A stretch of 64,000 bases of DNA, taken from positions 248,001 to 312,000 of the forward strand of contig NZ_JACOPD010000003.1 in the NCBI RefSeq assembly GCF_014287955.1, in the 5' to 3' direction. Under the pieces are notes generated by a model. It saw only the letters and a program-made list of their open reading frames with translations, was not told where the DNA came from and did not search any database. How positions within the stretch are numbered: position 1 is the first letter of the stretch; each line of letters begins with the position of its first letter. A program made the translations under genes and the position numbers. Source of the stretch: Lachnospira hominis (ex Liu et al. 2021) (GTDB lineage: Bacteria > Bacillota > Clostridia > Lachnospirales > Lachnospiraceae). Positions 18,135-28,315 of the stretch are shown piece by piece.

Positions 18135-20642
18135 ATGGGAGATTTTGAAGAAAAAAATCAGGAAAGCGAAAATTTAATAACAGACGTATCATCAGAAGAA
18201 ACAGCTAATGAGAATTACAACAATGACATCGACGTGATTGACGCAGAGACCGCTGTTGAACAGTATGATGAGTCAGGTAATGATGTAAATGTTAGCGATG
18301 ATGTTATATCTGAAGATGTTCAGTCAGATGAGTCTGAATCATCTCAATCTTCTGAACCAGAAGATAATATTGATGATGATATTTTGCAGGATGATTTAAC
18401 AGAAGACAGTAGTAATGATTTAACTGCTGACAGTAACGATGTCATGCAGGATTTATTTGCAGAAAATGATTTGCAGTCTGAAGAAGATAATAAAACTTCT
18501 GGCGGCAGGAAAAAGAAGAGAAAAAACAAGAATAACAAAAAAGCAAAAACAGAAAGCAAAAAAACAGAAGATTTAATGAAAAATCTTGGAAAATTCAAGC
18601 TTTCGGCTGGCTTTAAAAATGGAATATCCATAAAGTTTAAGCTTATTAGTGCATTTATAATTCCGGTACTTCTTATAGTGCTTCTTGGTGTGGTTTCGTA
18701 TGAGACAGCAGCAAATGCCATAAAGTCAAGCTTCATGGAAACTTCAGTGTCAACGATACAGAAAACAGCAGATTATTATACTTTGATGTTTTCTAATATT
18801 AAGGCACTTGCAAATGATTTTGCTAATAATGCCGATGTTAGATCGTATTATTCAGGTTCGCTTGCATCAGACCCGCTTAATGAGAAAAATGTTTATGATA
18901 ATCTTAATACTAATCTGTCATCTACAGCACTTGGAAATAAGGCTGTAAAGGCGGTATATGTAATTGGTAAAAACGGAAAGAATATTTTTACAAGTGCCAC
19001 ATCAATGGATCCTACTGGTGAGTATAACAGTGTTAAGGCAGCATCAGAGGGACAGACAATTGATAAAAATAAATCAGCATGGTTTACATCAAGAGATTAC
19101 ATCGACCAAAAGGGTGCAAAAGATTATTCTGTAAGCTTTGGACGTCAGCTTTCCGGTAATTCAGGAAAGGGTGTAGGTTACATATTCTATGATTTAAAGA
19201 CAGATTATGTATCAGATACACTTAAAGATATTGATCTTGGTAAGAACAGCATGGTACTTCTTATTGCTCCGGATGGCGGTGAGATAGGTGCAACGGATAA
19301 TGCAGACAGTAATGCAAAGTATATATCTGACAAAGAGTTTTATGAGACAGCTGTTAATGGTGAGGAAAAGAGCGGAAGCAAGTTTGTTAAATATAACGGG
19401 AAACGCCAGCTTTTCGTATATAGCGTGACAGATGACGGATTTATGGTATGTGCAATGATTCCTCAGAGTACAATTCTTGCACAGGCAAATACAATAAAAT
19501 ATGTTTCTGTAGGTGTTGTTATTGCATCAATTATAATTGCAATTATAATTGCCGGTTTCCTTTCTACAAATATTATCAAGGCAATCAAGCATATTATGGA
19601 TAGGCTTGAAAAAGCTGCGGCTGGTGACCTTACAATAAATGTTGATGTTAAGGGGCATGATGAATTTGCAATACTCGGAAAGAGTACAAACGGCATGATT
19701 AGCAACGTAAAGAGTCTTATTGAACAGACAAAGAATATATCGGGCATGGTTGATAATTCCGTTGAAACCGTTGCACAGAATGCACAGCAGCTTCTTGATG
19801 ATACACAAAAGATTACTGTTGCAATTCAGGAAATTGAACATGGTGTTGTCCAACAGGCAGAAGATTCTGAGGATTGTTTAAGACAGATGGATAATCTTTC
19901 AGATAAGATTAATCTTGTATCTGATAATTCAGACAAGATTGCACGCATTGCAGATGATACATCAAAAATCGTTGAAAGCGGAATGACATCAATACAGGAA
20001 CTTAAAGGCAATGCGGAAAGTACAGTTCAGATAACAAATCAGGTTATCGAAGAAATTACAAAACTTAAAGATTCATCAAAGTCAATTGCACATATTATTG
20101 GTGCAATTAATGAAATTGCAGAGCAGACTAATCTTTTGTCTCTCAATGCTTCAATAGAAGCTGCAAGAGCCGGTGAAGCAGGAAGAGGCTTTGCTGTAGT
20201 TGCTGATGAAATCAGAAAGCTTGCAGAACAGTCTGTGGATTCTGTAAATGAAATCCGTAAGATTGTTGATGATATTAATGCAAAGACTAATGATACAGTC
20301 AATATTGCAAAGAAAGCAGAAGATGTTGTTGAAATACAGGGCGAATCGCTTCAGAATGCTGAGCATGTATTTGACAAGATTCAGGAACAGTTTACAGAAC
20401 TCATAAGTAATCTTGATGAAATTACAAACGGTATTGATACAATAGCGGATGCAAAGGCACAGACAATAGATGCAATTCAGAGTATTTCAGCTGTGTCACA
20501 GGAGACTGCTGCGGCATCAGAAGAGGTAACAGAAACAGCTAACCGTCAGCTTCAGCAGGTTGAAGCACTTAATGAGGCAGCACAGAATCTTAACCAGAAT
20601 TCATCAGCTTTGGCAAATGCTATTGACTTGTTTAAGATTTGA
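18135..20642 (+). CDS. Methyl-accepting chemotaxis protein with acidic N-terminal extension
   Basis: A chemoreceptor of 835 residues. From residue 165 on it is conventional: transmembrane helix (about 171-190), a Cache-type extracellular sensor (about 195-450), a second helix (about 455-475, with [13 protein letters not shown]), a HAMP domain, and the signalling domain with the hairpin tip [22 protein letters not shown]. There is no C-terminal pentapeptide tether. Residues 1-120 are unusual: about 40 percent Asp and Glu, rich in Ser and Asn, low complexity, followed by a lysine-rich stretch ([16 protein letters not shown], 123-138). ATG 18135 has AGAGG ten bases upstream. An internal Met at 148 would yield an ordinary receptor. 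No other chemotaxis genes are nearby; the ligand is unknown. Confidence 0.93.
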   Translation: MGDFEEKNQESENLITDVSSEETANENYNNDIDVIDAETAVEQYDESGNDVNVSDDVISEDVQSDESESSQSSEPEDNIDDDILQDDLTEDSSNDLTADSNDVMQDLFAENDLQSEEDNKTSGGRKKKRKNKNNKKAKTESKKTEDLMKNLGKFKLSAGFKNGISIKFKLISAFIIPVLLIVLLGVVSYETAANAIKSSFMETSVSTIQKTADYYTLMFSNIKALANDFANNADVRSYYSGSLASDPLNEKNVYDNLNTNLSSTALGNKAVKAVYVIGKNGKNIFTSATSMDPTGEYNSVKAASEGQTIDKNKSAWFTSRDYIDQKGAKDYSVSFGRQLSGNSGKGVGYIFYDLKTDYVSDTLKDIDLGKNSMVLLIAPDGGEIGATDNADSNAKYISDKEFYETAVNGEEKSGSKFVKYNGKRQLFVYSVTDDGFMVCAMIPQSTILAQANTIKYVSVGVVIASIIIAIIIAGFLSTNIIKAIKHIMDRLEKAAAGDLTINVDVKGHDEFAILGKSTNGMISNVKSLIEQTKNISGMVDNSVETVAQNAQQLLDDTQKITVAIQEIEHGVVQQAEDSEDCLRQMDNLSDKINLVSDNSDKIARIADDTSKIVESGMTSIQELKGNAESTVQITNQVIEEITKLKDSSKSIAHIIGAINEIAEQTNLLSLNASIEAARAGEAGRGFAVVADEIRKLAEQSVDSVNEIRKIVDDINAKTNDTVNIAKKAEDVVEIQGESLQNAEHVFDKIQEQFTELISNLDEITNGIDTIADAKAQTIDAIQSISAVSQETAAASEEVTETANRQLQQVEALNEAAQNLNQNSSALANAIDLFKI

Positions 20643-20694
20643 TTATATTATAATAGAATATACAAAAAATTAATAATTATACGGAGGTTGCACA

Positions 20695-21936
20695 ATGTAT
20701 TCATTTGATGAAGTTTTAAATTACGACCCTGAAGTAGCGAAAGCTATGGAGGACGAACTCACAAGACAGAGAACACACATTGAGCTTATTGCATCAGAAA
20801 ACCTTGTAAGTAAGGCCGTTATGGCAGCTATGGGAAGCCCGCTTACGAATAAATATGCAGAGGGTTATCCGGGAAAACGTTACTATGGCGGATGCGAATA
20901 TGTGGATGTTGTTGAGACTCTTGCCATTGAGAGAGCTAAAAAGCTCTTTGGCTGTGAGTATGCAAACGTTCAGCCACACTCAGGTGCACAGGCTAACCTT
21001 GCAGCATTCTTTGCAATGGTAGAGCCGGGCGACACAGTTATGGGTATGAGCCTTGACTGCGGCGGACATCTTTCACACGGTTCACCTGTTAATATTTCAG
21101 GTAAATATTTCCACATTGTTCCTTATGGTGTAACTTCTGAAGGTTTTATAGATTATGATGAAGTGTTAAGAATTGCAAAAGAATGTAAGCCTAAGATGAT
21201 TATTGCAGGTGCAAGTGCATATGCAAGAACAATCGATTTCAAGAAGTTCAGAGAAATCTGTGATGAAGTTGGTGCTTATCTTATGGTTGATATGGCTCAT
21301 ATCGCAGGTCTTGTTGCAGGTGGTATGCATCCAAGCCCGATTCCTTATGCTGATGTTGTTACAACAACAACACATAAGACACTTCGCGGACCAAGAGGCG
21401 GCATGATTTTAAGTTCAGCCGAAAACGCAGATAAGTTCAAGTTCAATAAGTCAGTATTCCCTGGTATACAGGGTGGCCCTCTTATGCATGTAATTGCTGG
21501 TAAGGCTGTATGCTTAAAAGAAGCATTAGATCCAAGTTTCAAGGTATATGCAAAGAATATTGTTGATAATGCAGATGCACTTTGCAAAGGTCTTATGAAC
21601 AGAGGTTTTGATATTGTTTCAGGAGGAACAGACAATCACCTTATGCTTGTAAATCTTATTAATAAGGGTGTTACAGGTAAGGAAGTTGAGAAGCTTCTTG
21701 ATGCTGCAAACATCACATGTAACAAGAATACAATTCCTAACGATCCTGCTTCGCCTTTCGTTACAAGCGGTATCCGTCTTGGTACAGCAGCAGTAACAAC
21801 AAGAGGATTCAATACAGAAGATATGGACGTTGTTGCAGAAGCAATCGCTCTTCTTGTTGATGATGTTGAAAAGAATCAGGCAAAGGCTATGGAACTTGTT
21901 AAGGGACTTACAGACAAGTATCCTCTTTATGAATAA
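20695..21936 (+). CDS. glyA: Serine hydroxymethyltransferase
   Basis: A PLP enzyme of 413 residues that converts serine and tetrahydrofolate to glycine and 5,10-methylene-tetrahydrofolate. Landmarks are [41 protein letters not shown], the PLP-lysine segment [16 protein letters not shown], and [21 protein letters not shown] precedes the ATG by about six bases. It is monocistronic: a chemoreceptor gene precedes it and structured non-coding sequence follows. I see no glycine riboswitch before it. Confidence 0.97.
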   Translation: MYSFDEVLNYDPEVAKAMEDELTRQRTHIELIASENLVSKAVMAAMGSPLTNKYAEGYPGKRYYGGCEYVDVVETLAIERAKKLFGCEYANVQPHSGAQANLAAFFAMVEPGDTVMGMSLDCGGHLSHGSPVNISGKYFHIVPYGVTSEGFIDYDEVLRIAKECKPKMIIAGASAYARTIDFKKFREICDEVGAYLMVDMAHIAGLVAGGMHPSPIPYADVVTTTTHKTLRGPRGGMILSSAENADKFKFNKSVFPGIQGGPLMHVIAGKAVCLKEALDPSFKVYAKNIVDNADALCKGLMNRGFDIVSGGTDNHLMLVNLINKGVTGKEVEKLLDAANITCNKNTIPNDPASPFVTSGIRLGTAAVTTRGFNTEDMDVVAEAIALLVDDVEKNQAKAMELVKGLTDKYPLYE

Positions 21937-21980
21937 TTCAATTTCATGAATAATTAAATAAAAAATTGTATAACACATAC

Positions 21981-22027
21981 ATAACAACAAGCCGCAGGAC
22001 AGATAATGTTTTGCGGCTTGTTGTTAT
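21981..22027 (+). terminator. Perfect 16-bp hairpin after glyA
   Basis: ATAACAACAAGCCGCA (21981-21996) is the exact reverse complement of 22012-22027, with a 15-base loop. No T-run follows the stem, but the 3' arm itself is T-rich. It starts 45 bases after the glyA stop and could act as a terminator or as an mRNA-stabilising 3' end. Confidence 0.6.
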
Positions 22028-22040
22028 ATAATTTACGCGT

Positions 22041-22150
22041 GTAACGAGCCAAAGTCCGTGCTTGCACGAGACCTTGGCGACTGCCGCGATAACTTGAGAA
22101 ACTCGCGGAGCGTGTTTCTCATAGTTATGGCTTTGTGTTGCTCATTGTAA
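22041..22150 (+). other. Structured non-coding element (candidate small RNA or dispersed palindromic repeat)
   Basis: Two strong hairpins lie side by side: GCCAAAGTCCGTGC (22049-22062) with GCACGAGACCTTGGC (22065-22079), and a stem pairing GCC plus ATAACTTGAGAAAC (22083-22102) with GTTTCTCATAGTTATGGC (22114-22131). Outer segments AACGAGC (22043-22049) and GCTCATT (22140-22146) can also pair around them, giving a three-way-junction shape. A competing stem CCGCGA/TCGCGG (22084-22089 with 22103-22108) would disrupt the second hairpin. It is more GC-rich than its surroundings and has no convincing reading frame. It does not look like tRNA, SRP RNA or tmRNA. The function is unknown. Confidence 0.5.
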
Positions 22151-22205
22151 AGATTGGGGGGGTTGTATTAATTTAACTGAAAAATAGAAAGAATAAAATA
22201 AAAAA

Positions 22206-22256
22206 GGGGCTGGTGGCTTTACGATTTTCAATCGTTAAAGCGACCAGCTCTTTTTT
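22206..22256 (+). terminator. Bidirectional terminator between glyA and argG
   Basis: GGGGCTGGTGGCTTTACGAT (22206-22225) pairs with ATCGTTAAAGCGACCAGCTC (22231-22250) with one mismatch and one bulge, followed by six T. On the minus strand the hairpin is followed by a T-rich tract too, so it can end argG transcripts. Confidence 0.85.
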
Positions 22257-22284
22257 GCTATGTACAAAATTAATTTTTGTTATT

Positions 22285-23514
22285 TTACTTTGTATTATTG
22301 TTTTTCTTAACTTCTTCCTGCTTCATAGCACGAACCTTTAATGAAAGACCGAAAAGATTAATGAATCCTTCTGCGTCATGGTGGTCATAGAGGTCACCTG
22401 TCTTGAATGAAGCGATTGATTCGTTGTAGAGTGAATATGGAGAAGTTGTACCTGCTTTGATGATATTGCCCTTGTAAAGCTTGAATTTAACTTCACCTGT
22501 TACATATTCCTGAGTTTTATCAACGAAAGCCTGAACAGCTTCACGCAGAGGTGTGAACCATTTTCCTTCGTATACAATCTGTGCAAATTTATTGCCCATA
22601 TCAAGTTTTAACGCTGTTGTATCTCTATCGAGAATTAATTCTTCAAGCTGCTGATGTGCTTCGTAGAGAATTGTTCCGCCGGGAGTTTCATAAACGCCAC
22701 GTGATTTCATGCCTACAACACGGTTTTCTACGATATCGATAATGCCGATGCCATGTTTTGCACCGAGTCTGTTAAGTTCACGGATAATATCAGATACTTT
22801 CATCTGTTTGCCGTTGACTGATGTAGGAACACCTTTTTCAAATGTCATTGTTACATATTCAGCTTCATCAGGTGCATCTTCAGGACGATTGCCAAGAACA
22901 AGAAGATGTTTGTAATTAGGCTCGTTAGCTGGATCCTCAAGTTCAAGACCTTCATGGCTGATATGCCATAAGTTACGGTCACGGCTATAGCTTGTATCTA
23001 CAGAGAATGGAAGATGTATGCCGTGCTGTCTGCAATATTCAATCTCGGCTTCACGGGAATCAAGACCCCATTTATCATTTCTCCAAGGAGCAATAATCTT
23101 AATATCAGGAGCAAGTGCTTTGATTGCAAGTTCAAAACGAATCTGGTCATTACCTTTACCTGTAGCACCGTGGCAGATAGCAACAGCTCCTTCTTTACGT
23201 GCAATTTCAACAAGCTTCTTAGCAATAAGAGGTCTTGCCATTGATGTACCAAGAAGATATTTGTTCTCATATACAGCATGTGCCTTTACACAAGGAACAA
23301 TATATTCGTCACAGAATTCATCTGTAATATCTTCAATATATAACTTAGAAGCACCGCATGAAATAGCACGTTCTTCAAGTCCATCAAGTTCTTCGCCCTG
23401 TCCGCAGTCTGCACATACGCAGATAACATCGTAATCGAAATTCTCCTTTAACCATGGGATAATAGCAGTAGTATCAAGACCGCCGGAATAAGCTAAAACA
23501 ACTTTTTCTTTCAT
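22285..23514 (-). CDS. argG: Argininosuccinate synthase
   Basis: It condenses citrulline and aspartate with ATP to argininosuccinate, the seventh step of arginine synthesis. The N-terminal ATP-binding P-loop [12 protein letters not shown] is at residues 4-15, followed by [26 protein letters not shown] and [17 protein letters not shown]. The start at 23514 has GGAGG eight or so bases upstream; a longer in-frame start at 23556 lies before it and is rejected. The length, 409 residues, is normal. It is transcribed away from argCJBD, so the 280-base space between is a shared control region. argH and argF are not in the window. Confidence 0.97.
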   Translation of the reverse strand: MKEKVVLAYSGGLDTTAIIPWLKENFDYDVICVCADCGQGEELDGLEERAISCGASKLYIEDITDEFCDEYIVPCVKAHAVYENKYLLGTSMARPLIAKKLVEIARKEGAVAICHGATGKGNDQIRFELAIKALAPDIKIIAPWRNDKWGLDSREAEIEYCRQHGIHLPFSVDTSYSRDRNLWHISHEGLELEDPANEPNYKHLLVLGNRPEDAPDEAEYVTMTFEKGVPTSVNGKQMKVSDIIRELNRLGAKHGIGIIDIVENRVVGMKSRGVYETPGGTILYEAHQQLEELILDRDTTALKLDMGNKFAQIVYEGKWFTPLREAVQAFVDKTQEYVTGEVKFKLYKGNIIKAGTTSPYSLYNESIASFKTGDLYDHHDAEGFINLFGLSLKVRAMKQEEVKKNNNTK

Positions 23515-23611
23515 AAATAAATCCTCCTTATTATTGCGGGGAAAATAATGCCGCATTTATAAATATACGACAGAAATCTGTTCTCCTCGTGTTGTGAATC
23601 TCATGTGTTTT

Positions 23612-23640
23612 ATAATAATCCAATCATAATAAAAAAGCAA
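23612..23640 (-). promoter_or_regulatory. Probable argG promoter
   Basis: On the minus strand TTGCTT (23640-23635) and TATTAT (23617-23612) are 17 bases apart, about 100 bases upstream of the argG start codon. Match to consensus is moderate. Confidence 0.4.
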
Positions 23641-23670
23641 TAGGCAAAATTATTTTTATGCAGAAAAATG

Positions 23671-23704
23671 TGAATAAAATACATAATTCATGCATAAATA
23701 TAAA
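23671..23704. promoter_or_regulatory. Candidate ArgR operator (tandem ARG-box-like sites)
   Basis: Two sequences similar to the Firmicutes ARG box lie between argG and argC: TGAATAAAATACAT (23671-23684) and TGCATAAATATAAA (23691-23704). They lie just upstream of the argC promoter, where ArgR/AhrC with bound arginine could repress both divergent units. The match is imperfect and the region is AT-rich, so chance is possible. Confidence 0.33.
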
Positions 23705-23721
23705 AAATATGCAAATAAGAC

Positions 23722-23749
23722 TTTACATAAGAAAAAAAGTTGCTATAAT
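23722..23749 (+). promoter_or_regulatory. Promoter of argCJBD
   Basis: TTTACA (23722-23727) and a perfect TATAAT (23744-23749) are 16 bases apart, 45 bases before the argC start. Confidence 0.65.
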
Positions 23750-23794
23750 AAAAAACATACACAAAATGCATGCAGATGCGATTGGAGGAAGTAT

Positions 23795-24841
23795 ATGATA
23801 AAAGTAGGAATTATCGGAGCGACAGGATATGCCGGAAATGAGATTGTAAGATTATTGCTTGGACATAAGGATGTAAAGATTGTATGGTTTGGTTCGAGAA
23901 GTTATATCGACCAGAAGTATGCAGATGTATACAGAAATATGTTTCAGCTTGTAGATGATGTCTGCATGGATGATAATATGGAAGAACTTGCCAATGAGGT
24001 TGATGTAATATTTACAGCAACTCCACAGGGATTATGTGCATCACTTGTTAATGATGACATATTAAATAAGGTAAAGATAATTGACTTGAGTGCTGATTTC
24101 AGACTCAAAGATGTAAATATTTATGAAAAATGGTATAAAATCGAGCATAAAGCTCCCCAGTACATAGATGAAGCGGTTTATGGACTCTGTGAGATTAACA
24201 GGGACAAGATTACAAAGGATACAAGAATAGTTGCTAACCCTGGATGTTATACAACTACTTCAATCCTTACACTTTATCCTATGGTAAAGGAAGGACTTAT
24301 TGACCCTGATACAATTATAATTGATGCAAAGAGTGGAACTTCAGGTGCGGGAAGAGGTGCAAAGGTTGCCAATCTTTTCTGTGAAGTAAACGAGAGCATG
24401 AAAGCATATGGTGTCGGAACACACAGACATACACCTGAGATTGAAGAACAGCTCGGATATGCATGCGGAAGAGATGATTTAAAGCTTATATTTACACCGC
24501 ATCTCGTTCCTATGAACAGAGGAATTCTTGTAACAGCATATGCAAATCTTAAAAAAGATGTAACAGATGATGATGTAAAGGCTGTATACGATAAATATTA
24601 TAAAGATGAGTATTTTGTGAGAGTTCTGGATAAAGGTGTATGTCCTGAGACACGATGGGTTGAGGGAAGCAATTTTGTCGATATAGGATATAAGGTAGAG
24701 CCTAGAACACACAGACTCATTATGATGGGTGCTTTGGATAACCTTGTTAAAGGTGCTGCAGGTCAGGCGGTACAGAATATGAATCTTTTATTCGGACTTC
24801 CTGAAAATGAAGGACTGCAGCTTGCACCGATGTTCCCATAA
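23795..24841 (+). CDS. argC: N-acetyl-gamma-glutamyl-phosphate reductase
   Basis: It reduces N-acetylglutamyl phosphate with NADPH to the semialdehyde, third step of arginine synthesis. The dinucleotide-binding GIIGATGYAGNEIVRLL is at the N-terminus, the catalytic Cys lies in VANPGCYTTT, and the SGTSGAGRGAK loop and GTHRHTPEIEQ-like segment follow. GGAGG lies six bases before ATG 23795, giving 348 residues; an in-frame ATG at 23690 is upstream of the promoter -10 and is not the start. It is the first gene of argCJBD. Confidence 0.96.
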   Translation: MIKVGIIGATGYAGNEIVRLLLGHKDVKIVWFGSRSYIDQKYADVYRNMFQLVDDVCMDDNMEELANEVDVIFTATPQGLCASLVNDDILNKVKIIDLSADFRLKDVNIYEKWYKIEHKAPQYIDEAVYGLCEINRDKITKDTRIVANPGCYTTTSILTLYPMVKEGLIDPDTIIIDAKSGTSGAGRGAKVANLFCEVNESMKAYGVGTHRHTPEIEEQLGYACGRDDLKLIFTPHLVPMNRGILVTAYANLKKDVTDDDVKAVYDKYYKDEYFVRVLDKGVCPETRWVEGSNFVDIGYKVEPRTHRLIMMGALDNLVKGAAGQAVQNMNLLFGLPENEGLQLAPMFP

Positions 24842-24938
24842 TAGTAGATATTTTGTGGGATTAACCGGACAGCAACGAAAAATAAATCACACAATATAAA
24901 TACACCGTAATAAATTCAGCGTGAGGAGATTAATCAAT

Positions 24939-26162
24939 ATGGAAATTATACAGGGTGGCGTTACAGCCGCAAAAGGATTTAAGGCGGCAGGTATGAATGC
25001 CGGAATCAAAAACAAGACAAAAAAAGACATGGCAATGATTTTTTCTGAAAAACCATGTGTTACAGCAGGTACATTTACAACAAATAAAGTATTTGCAGCT
25101 CCTGTAAAGTGGGATAAAAATATTGTATATAACAGTAAATATTCACAGGCTGTTGTTATTAACAGTGGTGTTGCCAATGCCTGCACAGGCGAGGAGGGCG
25201 ACAATGCATGCCTTAGGGAAGCACAGGCAGTATCTAAGGCACTTGGGATTCCTGAAAATTCTGTGCTTGTTGCATCAACAGGTGTAATCGGAATGCAGCT
25301 TCCTATGGATACAATGGTAGCGGGAATCAATGCACTTCCATCAGTGCTTGCTGATACACAGGAAGCGGGAACACAGGCTGCAGAGGCAATTATGACAACC
25401 GATACAAGATCTAAGCAGGTTGCCGTGACAGTTGACATAAAAGGAAAGAAAGTTACAGTAGGCGGCATGTGCAAGGGTGCGGGAATGATTCATCCTAATA
25501 TGGCAACAATGCTTTGTTTTATCACAAGTGATGCAAATATCGAAAAGAGTGCACTTCAGAAGATGACAAGTGCAATAGTAGATGATTCATTTAACATGAT
25601 TTCCGTTGATGGCGATACATCAACTAATGATACTGTTCTTGTAATGGCAAACGGAATGGCAGAAAATGAATGTATAAAGGAAAATACACCTGAGTACGAT
25701 GAATATTTTAAAGCACTTTCATATATACTTACAGAGCTTTCAAAGATGATAGCAGGAGATGGTGAAGGTTGTACCTGTCTTTTTGAAGTAAAAGTAATTA
25801 ATGCAAAAGAAAGACAACAGGCAAGAACACTTGCAAAATCAATTGTTACCTCAAGTCTGACAAAGGCAGCTATTTTTGGACATGATGCCAACTGGGGCAG
25901 AATTCTTTGTGCAATGGGATATTCCGGAGCAGATTTTGAACCTGAAAAAGTTGATATTTACTTTGAGAGCAGTGCTGGAAAGTTAAAGATAGTTGAAAAT
26001 GGCAAGGCAACTGATTATAGTGAAGAAGAGGCAACAAAGATTCTTTCGCAGAATCCTGTAACGGCTATAGCTGATGTAAAGCAGGGTGATGTCAACGCAA
26101 CGGCATGGGGCTGTGACCTTACATTTGATTATGTAAAAATTAATGCAGACTACCGTTCATAA
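24939..26162 (+). CDS. argJ: Bifunctional ornithine acetyltransferase / N-acetylglutamate synthase
   Basis: It moves the acetyl group from N-acetylornithine to glutamate, so the pathway runs as a cycle; bifunctional forms also use acetyl-CoA. The self-cleavage site lies in KGAGMIHPNMATMLCFI, with the nucleophilic Thr after Ala. GVANACTGEEG and AIFGHDANWGRIL are other family landmarks. ATG 24939 follows GAGGAG by ten bases, giving about 407 residues. The presence of argJ explains the absence of a dedicated argA or argE here. Confidence 0.95.
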   Translation: MEIIQGGVTAAKGFKAAGMNAGIKNKTKKDMAMIFSEKPCVTAGTFTTNKVFAAPVKWDKNIVYNSKYSQAVVINSGVANACTGEEGDNACLREAQAVSKALGIPENSVLVASTGVIGMQLPMDTMVAGINALPSVLADTQEAGTQAAEAIMTTDTRSKQVAVTVDIKGKKVTVGGMCKGAGMIHPNMATMLCFITSDANIEKSALQKMTSAIVDDSFNMISVDGDTSTNDTVLVMANGMAENECIKENTPEYDEYFKALSYILTELSKMIAGDGEGCTCLFEVKVINAKERQQARTLAKSIVTSSLTKAAIFGHDANWGRILCAMGYSGADFEPEKVDIYFESSAGKLKIVENGKATDYSEEEATKILSQNPVTAIADVKQGDVNATAWGCDLTFDYVKINADYRS

Positions 26163-26198
26163 TTAAATAAGAAAGAATTTTAAGGAGAAATTATTGAC

Positions 26199-27095
26199 AT
26201 GGAAATGAATGAAGAATTAAAAAAAGCACAGATTCTCGTTGAGGCACTGCCTTATATACAGAAATTCAACAGAAAAATAATCGTTGTAAAATATGGCGGA
26301 AGTGCCATGGTTGACGAGGAATTAAAGAAAAAAGTAATTCAGGATGTTGTGTTGTTAAAGCTGGTAGGATTTAAGCCTATTATCGTTCACGGCGGCGGAA
26401 AGGAAATCAGTAAGTGGGTATCAAAGACAGGTGGAAATCCTCAGTTTATCAATGGCCTACGTGTTACTGATGAACCTACAATGGAAATTGCTGAAATGGT
26501 ATTAAATAAGGTAAATAAGAGTCTTGTTGCACTTATAGAAGAACTTGGTGTCAAAGCGTGTGGTATCAGCGGTAAGGATGGCGGCATGTTAAAGGTTGAA
26601 AAGAAGCTTTCAGGTGGCGAAGATATAGGTTATGTAGGTGAAGTAAAAGATGTAGATACTACAATTATAACTTCACTTTTAAAAGATGATTTTATACCTG
26701 TAATCTGCCCTATAGGATATGATGATACATTTCACTCATATAATATTAATGCTGATGATGCGGCATGTGCAATTGCAAGAGCTGTCAATGCTGAAAAACT
26801 TGCATTTCTTACTGATATAGAGGGTGTATACAGAGATTATGAAGATAAGTCTTCTCTTATTTCTGAACTTACAACTGATGAGGCAAGAGAACTTCTTGCT
26901 GGCGGAACAATTGGAGGTGGTATGCTTCCTAAGTTAAATAACTGTATAGATGCGATAGAGCATGGCGTTTCAAGAGTTCATATTCTTGACGGACGTATTC
27001 CGCATTGTCTTCTTCTTGAAATATTTACTAATAAGGGTGTTGGTACAGCTATTCTTAGTAAAGAAGCAGAGAAATTTTTTGATACAAATATCTAG
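26199..27095 (+). CDS. argB: Acetylglutamate kinase
   Basis: An amino-acid kinase of 298 residues that phosphorylates N-acetylglutamate, usually the arginine-sensitive step. VVKYGGSAM and [11 protein letters not shown] are the phosphate-binding elements, and EEGVYRDY-like [14 protein letters not shown] and [12 protein letters not shown] follow. The N-terminal helix (about 1-25) that mediates hexamer formation in arginine-inhibited forms is present. AAGGAG lies 11 bases before the ATG. It follows argJ by 36 bases. Confidence 0.96.
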   Translation: MEMNEELKKAQILVEALPYIQKFNRKIIVVKYGGSAMVDEELKKKVIQDVVLLKLVGFKPIIVHGGGKEISKWVSKTGGNPQFINGLRVTDEPTMEIAEMVLNKVNKSLVALIEELGVKACGISGKDGGMLKVEKKLSGGEDIGYVGEVKDVDTTIITSLLKDDFIPVICPIGYDDTFHSYNINADDAACAIARAVNAEKLAFLTDIEGVYRDYEDKSSLISELTTDEARELLAGGTIGGGMLPKLNNCIDAIEHGVSRVHILDGRIPHCLLLEIFTNKGVGTAILSKEAEKFFDTNI

Positions 27096-27111
27096 TTAAG
27101 GGAGAAAAATG

Positions 27112-28308
27112 ATGGATACAAAGACAATTATTGAAACAGCTGAAGAAAAGCTTATTCATACATATAACCGTTACCAGATTGTACTTGACAAAGGTGATGG
27201 AGTAAGACTTTATGATACAGATGGAAAAGAATATCTTGATTTTGGTGCCGGAATTGCGGTATTTGCATTGGGATATAATAATAAAGAATACAATGATGCA
27301 GTAAAAGCTCAGGTTGACAAGCTCATCCACACATCAAATTATTTTTACAATGAGCCTGCAGTAAAGGCGGCCCAGGCCGTAACAAAGGCTTCCGGCATGG
27401 ACAGAGTGTTTTTTACGAACAGCGGTACGGAAGCAGTTGAGGGAGCTATAAAACTTGCCAAAAAATATGCATATTTAAAGGATGGCTCAACAGACCATGA
27501 AATTATTGCAATGGAACATTCATTCCACGGAAGAAGCATGGGGGCTCTTGCTGTAACAGGCAACCGTCATTATCAGGAAGCATTTGGTCCTATGATTCCG
27601 GGAATAAAGTTTGCAAAATACAATGATCTTGAAAGTGTCAAGTCACTTGTGAATGATAAGACATGTGCCATTATCTTCGAGACAGTTCAGGGAGAGGGCG
27701 GCGTATATCCTGCCAAAAAAGAATTTATCGAAGGTGTAAGAAAACTCTGCGATGAGAAAGGAATTCTTCTTATTCTTGATGAAATCCAGTGTGGCATGGG
27801 ACGTACAGGTTCTATGTTTGCATATCAGCAGTATGGTGTGAAGCCTGATATTGTTACAGTTGCAAAGGCACTTGGCTGTGGCGTTCCTATTGGTGCATTT
27901 CTTGCAAAAGAAAATGTTGCAAAAGCACTTGTTCCTGGAGACCATGGTACTACATATGGTGGCAATCCGCTTGCGTGTGCGGCATCAGCAAAAGTATTTG
28001 AATTATTTGAAAAACTCAATGTACTTGAAAATGTACAAAAAGTTGGTGCATATATGGCTAAAAAATTAGAGCAGATTGTTCAGGATTATGATATAGTAAT
28101 TGAGCACAGGGGCGTAGGTCTTATTCAGGGAATTGAGTTGTCATTAAATCCTAAAGATGTGATTTCCAATGCACTTGATAATGGTCTTATTCTGTTCTCA
28201 GCAGGCACAAATGTTATAAGATTTGTACCACCTCTTGTAATAACAGAAAAAGATGTTGATGAGATGATAGTTAAATTAAGAAAAGCCCTTGATGAAACAA
28301 GGAGTTAA
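27112..28308 (+). CDS. argD: Acetylornithine aminotransferase
   Basis: A class III PLP aminotransferase of about 398 residues that converts N-acetylglutamate semialdehyde to N-acetylornithine. It has NSGTEAVEGAIKLA, SFHGRSMGALAVTG, the DEIQCGMGRTG cofactor segment and the PLP-lysine in VAKALGCGVPIGA. ATG 27112 is seven bases from GGGAG; an adjacent ATG at 27109 is also possible. It is the last enzyme gene of argCJBD. A solute-binding lipoprotein gene starts only eight bases after its stop. Confidence 0.95.
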   Translation: MDTKTIIETAEEKLIHTYNRYQIVLDKGDGVRLYDTDGKEYLDFGAGIAVFALGYNNKEYNDAVKAQVDKLIHTSNYFYNEPAVKAAQAVTKASGMDRVFFTNSGTEAVEGAIKLAKKYAYLKDGSTDHEIIAMEHSFHGRSMGALAVTGNRHYQEAFGPMIPGIKFAKYNDLESVKSLVNDKTCAIIFETVQGEGGVYPAKKEFIEGVRKLCDEKGILLILDEIQCGMGRTGSMFAYQQYGVKPDIVTVAKALGCGVPIGAFLAKENVAKALVPGDHGTTYGGNPLACAASAKVFELFEKLNVLENVQKVGAYMAKKLEQIVQDYDIVIEHRGVGLIQGIELSLNPKDVISNALDNGLILFSAGTNVIRFVPPLVITEKDVDEMIVKLRKALDETRS

Positions 28309-28315
28309 TTATTAT

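Noticed and set aside
20643..20694. Glycine riboswitch before glyA
   Set aside because: The gap is only 52 bases and AT-rich, with no conserved aptamer sequence.
22041..22150. tRNA or known structural RNA gene
   Set aside because: No cloverleaf with anticodon arm or T-loop sequence, and no SRP, 6S or tmRNA signature was found.
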